A stretch of DNA of 64,000 nucleotides, taken from NCBI RefSeq assembly GCF_001577305.1, contig NZ_CP014518.1, forward strand, positions 3,348,001-3,412,000. Reading direction: 5' to 3'. Shown here piece after piece: positions 40,811 to 48,331 of this stretch (its first letter is position 1; the number at the start of each line of letters is the position of its first letter). Origin of the DNA: Sinomonas atrocyanea. GTDB lineage: Bacteria; Actinomycetota; Actinomycetes; Actinomycetales; Micrococcaceae. The notes under the pieces are model-generated. The model saw only the letters and a program-made list of their open reading frames with translations, ran no database searches and was not told where the DNA came from. Position numbers and translations under genes: made by a program.

Positions 40811-42244
40811 ATGGCTTCGACCCTCGCCGACCTCCTCGCGCATCCCGACCTCGGCCTGCGGCTCGCAGGCTCGGCCACCGCGACGCTGCGCGAGGAGATC
40901 CGCTGGGTCGCCGTGACGGAGCTCGAGAATCCGGCCCCGTTCCTCACCGGCGGCGAGCTCGTCCTCACCACGGGCGTCCGCCAGCGCACCGCGGCCGAGC
41001 AGCGGCGGTTCGTGCGCGTCCTCCAGCGCGCCGGGGCGCTCGGGATCGGCTTCGGAGTGGCGCTCGGGCATGACTCGATTCCGCCCGCGCTCATCGCCGA
41101 GGCCAACCGGTGGGGCGTCCCCGTGGTCGAGGTGCCCTACCGCACCCCCTTCATGGCCATCGGCAAGCTCGTCGCGGACTCCCACTCCGCAGACCACTAC
41201 GCGAGCCTCGAGCGCCTCATCGCCGCCCACCAAGTCCTCGCCCGCTCCCTGCTGACCGGCGGGGGCCTGCAGGAACTGCTCAGGCACCTCGGCTCGATGC
41301 TCGGCACCGAGCTGATCCTGACGCAGTTCACCGCGCAGCTCTACGCCTCCAGCCCCGAGGCCGGGATGCCCTCCATGGACCGGTGGGTGCCCTTCCCCAT
41401 CCCCACCGGCCGCCGGGACGCGTGCACCCTCTGGGCAAAGAAGCCCTTCGAGGACACCGGCATCATCTCGTACGCCCAGAACCTCATCAGCATCGAGCTC
41501 AGCAACCTCATGAAGCAGCGCCAGGCCCAGCGGGCCCTCACCGGGCAGGTGGTGAACGACGTCGTGCGCGGAACCCTCGATGTGGACGAGGCCTCGCGCC
41601 GCCTCGCCGGCACGGGGATCAACTCGACGAAGCGCAACGTGGTGCTCCTCGCCGAGTCGGCCGCCCACCACCGCAACCTCCGCGGCACCACCCTCCCAGC
41701 CGCGCTCGACGGCGCGGTCACCGCGACGCTCGACCGGGACCTCGTCGTCGTGGTGGAGGACGACGGCGCCCGCGCACCCGCGCTGGGCCGCGCACTCTAC
41801 GATCACCTCACCGAGGCGGGAATCCACGCGACCGTCGGGATCGGCGGCTCCTACACCAAGCCCAACGGGCTGCGGTGGAGCTACTTCGAGGCCAAGGAAG
41901 CCGCCGGGCGCGGGCTCGACGTCAACGAGCCCGAGCGCCTGAGCATCACGTCCCTGCTGCTCGCGAGCGAGGACGTGCCGCTCGCGGACATGGCCGGAGA
42001 GGCCATCGGCCCGCTGGTCCGGTTCGACCGCCAGCACGGCGCCGAGCTCGTGCACACGCTCGAGACGTACCTGAACCTCAACGGCTCGGTGGCGCAGGTG
42101 GCCGAGCAGCTGAACCTCCACCGGAACACGGTGCGCTACCGGCTCGGGCAGATCGCGGAGCTCACCGGGTACGACCCGGCCGTGACCGCCGACCGGGTGC
42201 AGCTCTACCTCGCCCTCGCGGTCAAGAAGGTCGCCAAGGCTTGA
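40811..42244 (+). CDS. PucR-family transcriptional regulator (GabR-like)
   Basis: 477 residues. N-terminal PucR ligand domain: TLADLLAHPDLGLRLAGSA, WVAVTELENPAPFLTGGELVLTTG. A middle GGDEF-like domain (about 260-400, HATVGIGGSYTKPNGLRWSYFEAKEAA) and the C-terminal helix-turn-helix LNLNGSVAQVAEQLNLHRNTVRYRLGQIAEL. In related actinobacteria a PucR-type GabR next to gabT activates GABA use, so that role is inferred here. ATG 40811 follows TATCAT by 7 nt. It ends just before a 14-bp repeat array. Confidence 0.88.
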   Translation: MASTLADLLAHPDLGLRLAGSATATLREEIRWVAVTELENPAPFLTGGELVLTTGVRQRTAAEQRRFVRVLQRAGALGIGFGVALGHDSIPPALIAEANRWGVPVVEVPYRTPFMAIGKLVADSHSADHYASLERLIAAHQVLARSLLTGGGLQELLRHLGSMLGTELILTQFTAQLYASSPEAGMPSMDRWVPFPIPTGRRDACTLWAKKPFEDTGIISYAQNLISIELSNLMKQRQAQRALTGQVVNDVVRGTLDVDEASRRLAGTGINSTKRNVVLLAESAAHHRNLRGTTLPAALDGAVTATLDRDLVVVVEDDGARAPALGRALYDHLTEAGIHATVGIGGSYTKPNGLRWSYFEAKEAAGRGLDVNEPERLSITSLLLASEDVPLADMAGEAIGPLVRFDRQHGAELVHTLETYLNLNGSVAQVAEQLNLHRNTVRYRLGQIAELTGYDPAVTADRVQLYLALAVKKVAKA

Positions 42245-42250
42245 CCCCGT

Positions 42251-42423
42251 CTGGGAGTCACCTCCTGGGAGTCAGCTCCTGCGGGACACCCCCGGGAGGT
42301 GACCTTCAGGACGTGACCTCCAGAAGGTGACCTCCAGAAGGTGACCTTCAGGAGGTGACTCCCAGAAGGTGACTTTCAGGAGGTGACTTTCAGGAGGTGA
42401 CACCCAGAAGGTGACTTTCAGAA
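42251..42423. repeat. 14-bp tandem repeat array, two inverted then nine direct units
   Basis: Inverted units CTGGGAGTCACCTC and CTGGGAGTCAGCTC occupy 42251-42278. After a 19-bp gap, nine contiguous direct units GGTGACYTYCAGRA fill 42298-42423 exactly (9 x 14 bp). The array ends at the base before the stop codon of the second fprA gene. It lies between convergent genes, and the inverted units can pair with the direct ones, giving a terminator-like fold. Confidence 0.85.
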
Positions 42424-43869
42424 TCAGCGGGAGACGGGGGCGCCGTTCGAGATCGCGACCATCTCCTCGCGGGGGACGACCTTGACGCGCTCGCGCGCGA
42501 CCTCGCCCTTGTGCGTGACCGCCGGTTCGGCGGCGGCGCCGAGAGCCTTCTCGTGCGCGTCGAGGGCGAGCCAGCCCTCCCAGGTCGTGTACTCGACGCC
42601 GCGGGCCTCGAGCAGCTCCAGAACCGCAGCCTCGCTCGGCTGCTCGGCGGCGGGGAGCTCCTCGCGCGCGTCGAGGAGGTGGCCGATCGTCTCGAGCGCA
42701 TCGCCCTTGGTGTGGCCGATCAGGCCCACCGGCCCGCGCTTGATCCACCCCGTCGTGTAGACGCCCGGCACGAACTCGCCGTCCGCGCCGAGGACGCGGC
42801 CGCCGTCGTTCGGGACGACGCCCCGGCGGTGGTCGAACTCGAGCGCGGGCAGCGCCGAGCCGAAGTACCCGATCGCGCGGTAGACGGCCTGGACCGGGTA
42901 GTCCACGAACTCGCCGGTCCCGCGGACGTTGCCGGTGCCGTCGAGCTCCTGGCGCTCGAACCGGATCCCGGCAACGCGGCCCGGGGCCTCCGGCGAGTCG
43001 ACGACCTCGACCGGGCTCTGGAGGAAGTGCAGGTGCAGGCGGCGGGAGGCCGTGAACTCCGAGGGGTCCTCGGGCTGCTCGGCGATCCAGTTGGTGAGCG
43101 TGCCCACCATGGTCTTGACCTGGTTGTTGGTCTGGATCTCGCGGTCGGAGGCCTCGTCGAACTCGAAGTCCTCCGGGTACAGCACGATGTCGACGTCGTG
43201 CGAGTGGGAGAGCTCGCGCAGCTCGAGCGGGGTGAACTTCACCTGCGCCGGCCCGCGGCGGCCGAACACGTGCACGTCCGTGACGGGGCTGGACTTGAGG
43301 GCGCGGTAGACGTTGTCCGGGATCTCGGTCACGAGCAGCTCGTCGGCGTGCTTGGACAGGACCCGGGCCACGTCGAGGGCCACGTTGCCGTTGCCGATCA
43401 CCGCGATCTCCTTGGCCTCCAGCGGCCACTCGCGCGGCACGTCCGGGTGGCCGTCGTACCAGGAGACGAAGTCGGCGGCGCCGAAGGAGCCCTCCAGCTC
43501 GATGCCGGGGATGTTCAGGTCCGCGTCCTTGATGGCGCCGGTGGCGAAGATCACGGCGTCGTAGTGGCGCTGGAGGTCCGCCAGGCCCAGGTCCGTGCCG
43601 TAGTCGACGTTGCCGAAGAAGCGGATGTCGCCGCGGTCCAGGACCTTGTGCAGGGCGTTGACGATGCCCTTGATGCGCGGGTGGTCCGGCGCCACGCCGT
43701 AGCGGATGAGGCCGTACGGGGCCGGGTAGCGGTCGAAGAGGTCGATGCTGAGCGTCAGCTCGCCGGAGGCGACGGGGGCGCTCTTGGTGAGCAGGTCTGC
43801 GGCGTAGACGCCCGCCGGGCCGGAGCCGATGATGGCGATGCGCAGCGGGCGCTGCTGGGAGTTCGTCAC
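42424..43869 (-). CDS. fprA: Ferredoxin/flavodoxin-NADP+ reductase, FprA type (copy 2)
   Basis: 481 residues, the same architecture as the copy at 34.7 kb: RIAIIGSGPAGVYAADLLTK, YGVAPDHPRIKGIVNALHKVL, IAVIGNGNVALDVARVLSKH, GPVGLIGHTKGDALETIGHLL. The GTG start has AAGGAAA 6-9 nt upstream. It is the last gene of the run SBP-ATPase-permease-cysG-fprA. This placement suggests it supplies electrons, through ferredoxin, to the ferredoxin-type sulfite reductase encoded at 54.9-56.6 kb. The segment 43202-43326 is almost identical at DNA level to 35548-35672 of copy 1, a sign of gene conversion. Confidence 0.9.
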   Translation of the reverse strand: MTNSQQRPLRIAIIGSGPAGVYAADLLTKSAPVASGELTLSIDLFDRYPAPYGLIRYGVAPDHPRIKGIVNALHKVLDRGDIRFFGNVDYGTDLGLADLQRHYDAVIFATGAIKDADLNIPGIELEGSFGAADFVSWYDGHPDVPREWPLEAKEIAVIGNGNVALDVARVLSKHADELLVTEIPDNVYRALKSSPVTDVHVFGRRGPAQVKFTPLELRELSHSHDVDIVLYPEDFEFDEASDREIQTNNQVKTMVGTLTNWIAEQPEDPSEFTASRRLHLHFLQSPVEVVDSPEAPGRVAGIRFERQELDGTGNVRGTGEFVDYPVQAVYRAIGYFGSALPALEFDHRRGVVPNDGGRVLGADGEFVPGVYTTGWIKRGPVGLIGHTKGDALETIGHLLDAREELPAAEQPSEAAVLELLEARGVEYTTWEGWLALDAHEKALGAAAEPAVTHKGEVARERVKVVPREEMVAISNGAPVSR

Positions 43870-43901
43870 GAGGGTTTCCTTCTGGCTTCTTCTTCGGGTC
43901 T

Positions 43902-45143
43902 CTAGCGGTTCGTGGAGAGCGAGGCGTGGGCGATGTCCGACGGCGCGTACGGGCTCACGCGGACGACGTCGCCGATCACGATCACGGCGGGATTCGCGAC
44001 GCCGACGGCACGGGCCCGATCAACGATCGTACCCAGTGTGCCGATGGTGACGCGCTGCTCGGGGGTCCAGCCGCGCTCGACGATCGCGACCGGCGTCGAC
44101 TCCCCGAGGCCGCGCGCACGCAGGGCCGCGGCGGACTGGGCGAGGCGGCGCACGCCCATGAGCAGCACGATGGTGTGGTCGGGCCGCGCGGGGAGCTCGG
44201 CGAGCTCGTCGTGGCCCGTGGCGACGCTGAAGCCGGTCGCGAGGCCCCGGTGGGTGACCGGGATGCCGGCGGCGGCGGGCACGGACACGGCGCTCGTGAC
44301 GCCGGGGACCACCTCGACGTCGACGCCGTGGCGCCGGCAGAACTCGGCCTCCTCGCCGCCGCGGCCCAGGACGTAGGGGTCGCCGCCCTTGAGCCGGACC
44401 ACGACGTGGCCCGCCTGCGCCTCGCGGACGAGGATCTCGTTGATCTCTTCCTGGGTGGCGGTATGCGCGCCCGGGGCCTTCCCGACCTCGATCACCCGGG
44501 GCCCGCCCGCGGCCGGATCGCCGAGTTCGTCGAGGAGCCCGCGCGGGCCGAGCCGGTCCGCCACGACCACGTCCGCCTCGGCGAGCAGGGTCCGTCCCCG
44601 GACGGTGATGAGCCCCGTGTCGCCGGGGCCGCCGCCCACGAGCGCGACCCGGCCGACGCCCTGGCGGCGCCGGCGCAGCGGGAGCTTGCCGGTGCGCAGC
44701 GCGAGCACCACGGCGTCCTTGAGCGCCTTGGCCCGGCGCGGGTCTCCCCCGGCGTTCACGGCGACCGTCACGTCGTCCACCCGGGCGGTTGCCGGCGTCC
44801 ACGCGGCGGAGGACTCGTGGTCGGCGGCGTTGACGCACCAGATGCGGCGCTCCTCGGCCTCGGCGGCGACGCGCGCGTCCACCGCCGGCACGCCGGTCGC
44901 CGTCTGGACGAACCACGCGCCCTCGAGGTCGGCCGTCTCGTAGCCGCGGCGCACCCAGGCGACGAGCCCCGCCTCAGCCAGGCGCACGACGTCGGCCGCC
45001 GCCTCGGGCGCCACGACGGTCACCTTCGCGCCGGCGTCGAGCAGGCCCTGGGCCCTGCGGGCGGCGACCTTCCCGCCGCCTACGACGAGCACGTCCCGGC
45101 CGAGCAGGCGCAGCGTGGTGGGGTACAGGTCGATGCCGCTCAT
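43902..45143 (-). CDS. cysG: CysG-like siroheme synthase (precorrin-2 dehydrogenase + SUMT)
   Basis: 413 residues, two enzymes in one. The N-terminal Rossmann domain (LLGRDVLVVGGGKVAARRAQGLLDAGAKVTVVAP, about 1-150) oxidises precorrin-2. The C-terminal uroporphyrinogen-III methyltransferase (about 165-400) has VALVGGGPGDTGLITVRGRTLL, VRLKGGDPYVLGRGGEEAEFC and PVTHRGLATGFSVATGH. Together they give sirohydrochlorin/siroheme for sulfite reductase. The middle dimerisation region of the E. coli enzyme looks short, and a separate CbiX ferrochelatase is encoded at 58.3 kb, so iron insertion may be done there. The ATG overlaps the permease stop (ATGA). Confidence 0.88.
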   Translation of the reverse strand: MSGIDLYPTTLRLLGRDVLVVGGGKVAARRAQGLLDAGAKVTVVAPEAAADVVRLAEAGLVAWVRRGYETADLEGAWFVQTATGVPAVDARVAAEAEERRIWCVNAADHESSAAWTPATARVDDVTVAVNAGGDPRRAKALKDAVVLALRTGKLPLRRRRQGVGRVALVGGGPGDTGLITVRGRTLLAEADVVVADRLGPRGLLDELGDPAAGGPRVIEVGKAPGAHTATQEEINEILVREAQAGHVVVRLKGGDPYVLGRGGEEAEFCRRHGVDVEVVPGVTSAVSVPAAAGIPVTHRGLATGFSVATGHDELAELPARPDHTIVLLMGVRRLAQSAAALRARGLGESTPVAIVERGWTPEQRVTIGTLGTIVDRARAVGVANPAVIVIGDVVRVSPYAPSDIAHASLSTNR

Positions 45144-46030
45144 CGCGTGCCTCCGGTGAGAAGTCCGCGGCGCTGGAGCATGCGCCGCTCGATGGGTCCG
45201 AACACGGACAGTTCAATGAGGATGCCGACCGCGAGGATCGTCAGGATCGCGCTCATGACCACGCCCATGTCGCTGAGCGTGCGGCCCTGGTCCAGGAGCG
45301 AACCGAGCCCGAACCCGAGCGTGCCGCCCACGGCGATGATCTCGGCGGCCATGAGGGAGCGCCACGAGAACGCCCAGCCCTGCTTGAGCCCGGCCACGTA
45401 CCCGGGCAGGGCGGCGGGCAGGATGATCTGGAGCGCGAGCTCGGCCCTGGAGGCGCCGAGGACCTTCGCGACGGAGCGGTACTGGGGCGGGACCTGGTCG
45501 ATCCCGGAGATGAGCCCGTTGACGATCGAGGGGATGGCGCCCATGAGCACCACGAAGTACACGGTCGCGTCCGTGAGACCGAACCAGATGACCGCGGCGG
45601 GCACCCACGCGACGGACGGCAGGACCTGCAGGCCCGAGATGAGCGGCCCGAAGGCCCGGCGCAGGGTCTTCACCTGGCCCAGGAGCAGCCCGAGGGGGGT
45701 CGCGACGACGACGCTCACCGCGAAGCCGAGCAGGCCGCGCTGGAGCGAGGTCCACACGGCCTCCTGCGCCTTGCCCTCGCTCCACAGCTGCCCGAGCGAG
45801 GCCGCGACGTCGAGCGGGCCCGGGACCAGGTCCCGGCGCTTGAGCCCGAGCGTGACGTAGAGCTGCCAGGCGAGGACGAGGACCACGACGGCGACGAGGG
45901 GCAGGAGCACGCGGGAGAGGTCCCGGCTGCGCCGCACGGTGTCCGACTGGAGCTCGTCGAGGCCCGCCTCGATGGCGGCGAGCTCGGCGTCGAGGGAGGC
46001 CGTCTCGGTGAGGGTGGGGTTACTTGGCAT
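45140..46030 (-). CDS. ssuC: ABC transporter permease (sulfonate/nitrate/taurine type)
   Basis: 296 residues: a charged N-tail of about 40, then 6 hydrophobic segments. The binding-protein-dependent transport signature is EALINE-like in YRSVAKVLGASRAELALQIILPAALPGYVAGLKQGWAFSWRSLMAAEII. It belongs to the SsuC/TauC/NrtB group. It lies between the ATPase gene (11-nt overlap) and cysG (ATGA overlap). The link to sulfur genes favours a sulfonate or sulfate ester substrate. Confidence 0.85.
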   Translation of the reverse strand: MPSNPTLTETASLDAELAAIEAGLDELQSDTVRRSRDLSRVLLPLVAVVVLVLAWQLYVTLGLKRRDLVPGPLDVAASLGQLWSEGKAQEAVWTSLQRGLLGFAVSVVVATPLGLLLGQVKTLRRAFGPLISGLQVLPSVAWVPAAVIWFGLTDATVYFVVLMGAIPSIVNGLISGIDQVPPQYRSVAKVLGASRAELALQIILPAALPGYVAGLKQGWAFSWRSLMAAEIIAVGGTLGFGLGSLLDQGRTLSDMGVVMSAILTILAVGILIELSVFGPIERRMLQRRGLLTGGTR

Positions 46031-46745
46031 GGCGGGCGATCTCCTGCCGGAGGCGGGTGGTGAGCTCGTTGGCGAGGGTGGCGGAAGCGCCGGCGTCGTG
46101 CTTCACGGCGTCCGGGACCGGCCACTCCGCGACGACGCGGCCCGGCCGCGAGGAGAGCAGCAGGATCCGCTGCCCCAGGCGCACGGCCTCGCGGACGTTG
46201 TGGGTGACGAAGATGATGGTCCGGCCGGTCTCGCGCCAGATCCGGGTGAGCTCCTCGTGGAGGAGGTCGCGGGTGATGGCATCCAGCGCGGCGAAGGGCT
46301 CGTCCATGAGCAGGACCTGGCGGTCCTGGGACAGGGCCCGGGCGAGGGCCACGCGCTGGCGCATGCCGCCCGAGAGCTCGTGCGGGCGCCGGTCCGCGGC
46401 GTCGCCGAGGCGCACGAGCTCGAGGAGTTCGACCGCGCGCGCCCGCCGCTCGCCCTTGGGCACGCCCCGCAGGCGCAGGGCGAGCTCGATGTTCCCGCGG
46501 GCGGTGAGCCAGGGGTAGAGGGCAGCGTCCTGGAACATGAACGCGGCGCCGTCCGCCGGGACCTCGAGCGCGCCCGCGGTGGGACGGTCAAGGCCGGCAA
46601 TGATGTTCAGGAGCGTGGACTTGCCGCAGCCCGAGGCGCCCAGGAGCGCGACGAACTCGCCCTGGCCGATCGAGGCGGTCACGCCCTCCAGCACCGGGGC
46701 GCCGGTGCCGAAGCGCTTGCCGAGGTTCTCGAGCACGACGGTCAT
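46020..46745 (-). CDS. ssuB: ABC transporter ATPase (sulfonate/nitrate/taurine type)
   Basis: 241 residues. Walker A GASGCGKST, Q-loop FQDAALYPWLTARGN, signature LSGGMRQRVALARAL, Walker B VLLMDEPFAALDA and switch histidine FVTHN. It energises import by the permease encoded just downstream and binds no ligand itself. The start ATG is 17 nt after the binding-protein stop; a longer frame upstream is not supported. The family assignment (SsuB/TauB) rests on context and the sequence just after Walker B. Confidence 0.9.
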   Translation of the reverse strand: MTVVLENLGKRFGTGAPVLEGVTASIGQGEFVALLGASGCGKSTLLNIIAGLDRPTAGALEVPADGAAFMFQDAALYPWLTARGNIELALRLRGVPKGERRARAVELLELVRLGDAADRRPHELSGGMRQRVALARALSQDRQVLLMDEPFAALDAITRDLLHEELTRIWRETGRTIIFVTHNVREAVRLGQRILLLSSRPGRVVAEWPVPDAVKHDAGASATLANELTTRLRQEIARHAK

Positions 46746-46762
46746 GTCGGGTCCTCTCCTTC

Positions 46763-47947
46763 TCAGTCCTGGCCCAGGCCGGCGGCGCTGGCCCTGCCGC
46801 GGCCGGCGCTCTGGGCGAGGACGGTGTTCAGGGCCCGCAGGTCGAAGAGGCCGTGGAGGTCCGCCGGCTTGGTGACGCCCGCGGTGACGCCGTCGGCGAG
46901 GAGCTTGGGGTAGGCGCCTGCGAGCGGGTCGGTGGTGAAGGTGATGTTGGCCAGGGCCCGCCCGATCGCGTCCGCGGGGAGGGCGGCGCCGGCCGCCTTC
47001 TGCAGCGCCGCGTTGATGGTCGAGGCCTTCTCGGCGGCGGACGCGCGGCCCAGCCAGTCGACGGCGGCGACGTGGCCGCGCAGCAGGGCCTCGACGGTCT
47101 GCGGATGCTGCGCGGCGAACGCCTTGTTCACCACGAGGATCGTGGTCGGGAACAGGCCGGGCTTCCCCGTGCCCGTGCCGTTCCACAGGTCCTTCTCGTC
47201 CACGAGGACCTTGGCCCCGGCCTGCAGCACGAGGCGGGAGGCCCACGGCTCGGGCAGCCACGCGCCGTCGATCTTGCCGTCCTGGAAGAGCTTGAGGGTC
47301 GCGGCGTTGTCGGTCGGGTTGACCGTCACGTCCCCGCCGCCGTTCGGCGTGGTCTTCAGGCCCTTGGACGCGAGGTAGGCGCGCAGGGCCACGTCCTGGG
47401 TGCCGCCGAGCTGGGGCGTGGCGAGGACGGTGCCCCGCAGCTGCGCCGGGTCCGTGATGCCGGGCCTGACCACAAGCTGGGCGCCGCCGGCGGCCGCCCC
47501 GGCGATCACCGAGAGGGACTCGCCGTGGCTCTGCACGAAGGAGTTGATGGCCGGGTTCGGGCCGAGGTACGCCGCATCGATCGCGCCGGCGTTGAGCGCC
47601 TCCACGGCGGCGGGGCCGGCGTTGAACACCTGGGTGGTCAGGGAGTCGGTGCCGGCGGCCTTCAGCGCCTTCGCCAGGAGGCCGTCCTGGACGCCCACGA
47701 GCGCGGGGGCGTGCGTCACGTTGGCGAAGTAGCCGAGCCGCAGCTGCGGTGCGGGGGCCCCGGCGGCGACGGCCGGCGTCGTGCGCGGCTCCCCGCCGGT
47801 CACCGCGGCGGCGACCGCGGTGGCTCCGCCGAGGAGGCCGACGACGAGGGCGGCGCCGATCCCGAGCGCGAGGCCGCGGCGGCGCTTCGGTGGCCCCGCG
47901 TCGGCCGTGATGCGGATGGTCCCGGGGCTCGTGGTGGTCTCGCTCAT
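46763..47947 (-). CDS. ssuA: ABC substrate-binding protein (SsuA/aliphatic sulfonate-like)
   Basis: 394 residues. An N-tail of about 25 residues precedes one hydrophobic segment (LALGIGAALVVGLLGGATAVAAAV, about 25-50) without a lipobox cysteine, so it is either a cleaved export signal with a long n-region or an anchor. The mature part begins LRLGYFANVTHAPALVGVQDG, then FNAGPAAVEALNAGAIDAAYLGPNPAI and QLGGTQDVALRAYLASKGL, typical of NMT1/SsuA-like proteins. It is first of the five-gene run ending in fprA. The ATG has AAGGA about 11 nt upstream. The substrate is inferred from the neighbouring sulfur genes. Confidence 0.83.
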   Translation of the reverse strand: MSETTTSPGTIRITADAGPPKRRRGLALGIGAALVVGLLGGATAVAAAVTGGEPRTTPAVAAGAPAPQLRLGYFANVTHAPALVGVQDGLLAKALKAAGTDSLTTQVFNAGPAAVEALNAGAIDAAYLGPNPAINSFVQSHGESLSVIAGAAAGGAQLVVRPGITDPAQLRGTVLATPQLGGTQDVALRAYLASKGLKTTPNGGGDVTVNPTDNAATLKLFQDGKIDGAWLPEPWASRLVLQAGAKVLVDEKDLWNGTGTGKPGLFPTTILVVNKAFAAQHPQTVEALLRGHVAAVDWLGRASAAEKASTINAALQKAAGAALPADAIGRALANITFTTDPLAGAYPKLLADGVTAGVTKPADLHGLFDLRALNTVLAQSAGRGRASAAGLGQD

Positions 47948-48257
47948 GGGAGGAAGTCCTTGGTCTCGCAGGTCGTCAGGTCTCGGATGGGGCCTATCGA
48001 CGGGCCCGACATCGGGGCATTCGCGCCGCCGTGCGGGTAGGGGTCTGCGGGATCATGCGTTCAAGCATGGACGAGGCGCGGGGGGCCGCCCAAGGGTGGG
48101 TTCACGGGCGGTCACGGGGCGTCACGGGGAGTCATGTGGGTGGGCCGGCCGCGGCAATTCCGACCGGGTTTCGGGCGTCAGCCGGCGCGGACGCCGGCGT
48201 GTCCTGGCCGACGCGCCGCTGCCGGCCGGGAATGCCGGTCGGAAGCGAGCAAAGAGC
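47948..48257. other. Intergenic region upstream of ssuA
   Basis: No gene is seen in these 310 bp. On the minus strand TTGAAC (about 48058-48063) could be a -35 for ssuA, with a poor -10. Two GTCACGGGG repeats and a related GTCATG lie at about 48110-48136 and might be protein-binding sites. The ssuA leader would be about 80-110 nt, but no known riboswitch pattern was recognised. Confidence 0.4.
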
Positions 48258-48301
48258 AGCCGCCCTGTCCGGCCGCGATGCAGCGGCAGGACAGGGCGGC
48301 T
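48258..48301. terminator. Hairpin terminator downstream of katG
   Basis: AGCCGCCCTGTCC (48258-48270) pairs perfectly with GGACAGGGCGGCT (48289-48301) around an 18-nt loop, 31 nt after the katG stop. Confidence 0.75.
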
Positions 48302-48331
48302 CGGCCCGCTGTGGGCGTCAGCAGCCGGGTG

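Noticed and set aside
47948..48060. SAM- or sulfur-sensing riboswitch upstream of ssuA
   Set aside because: No known aptamer pattern was found; the hairpins seen are weak and GC-driven.
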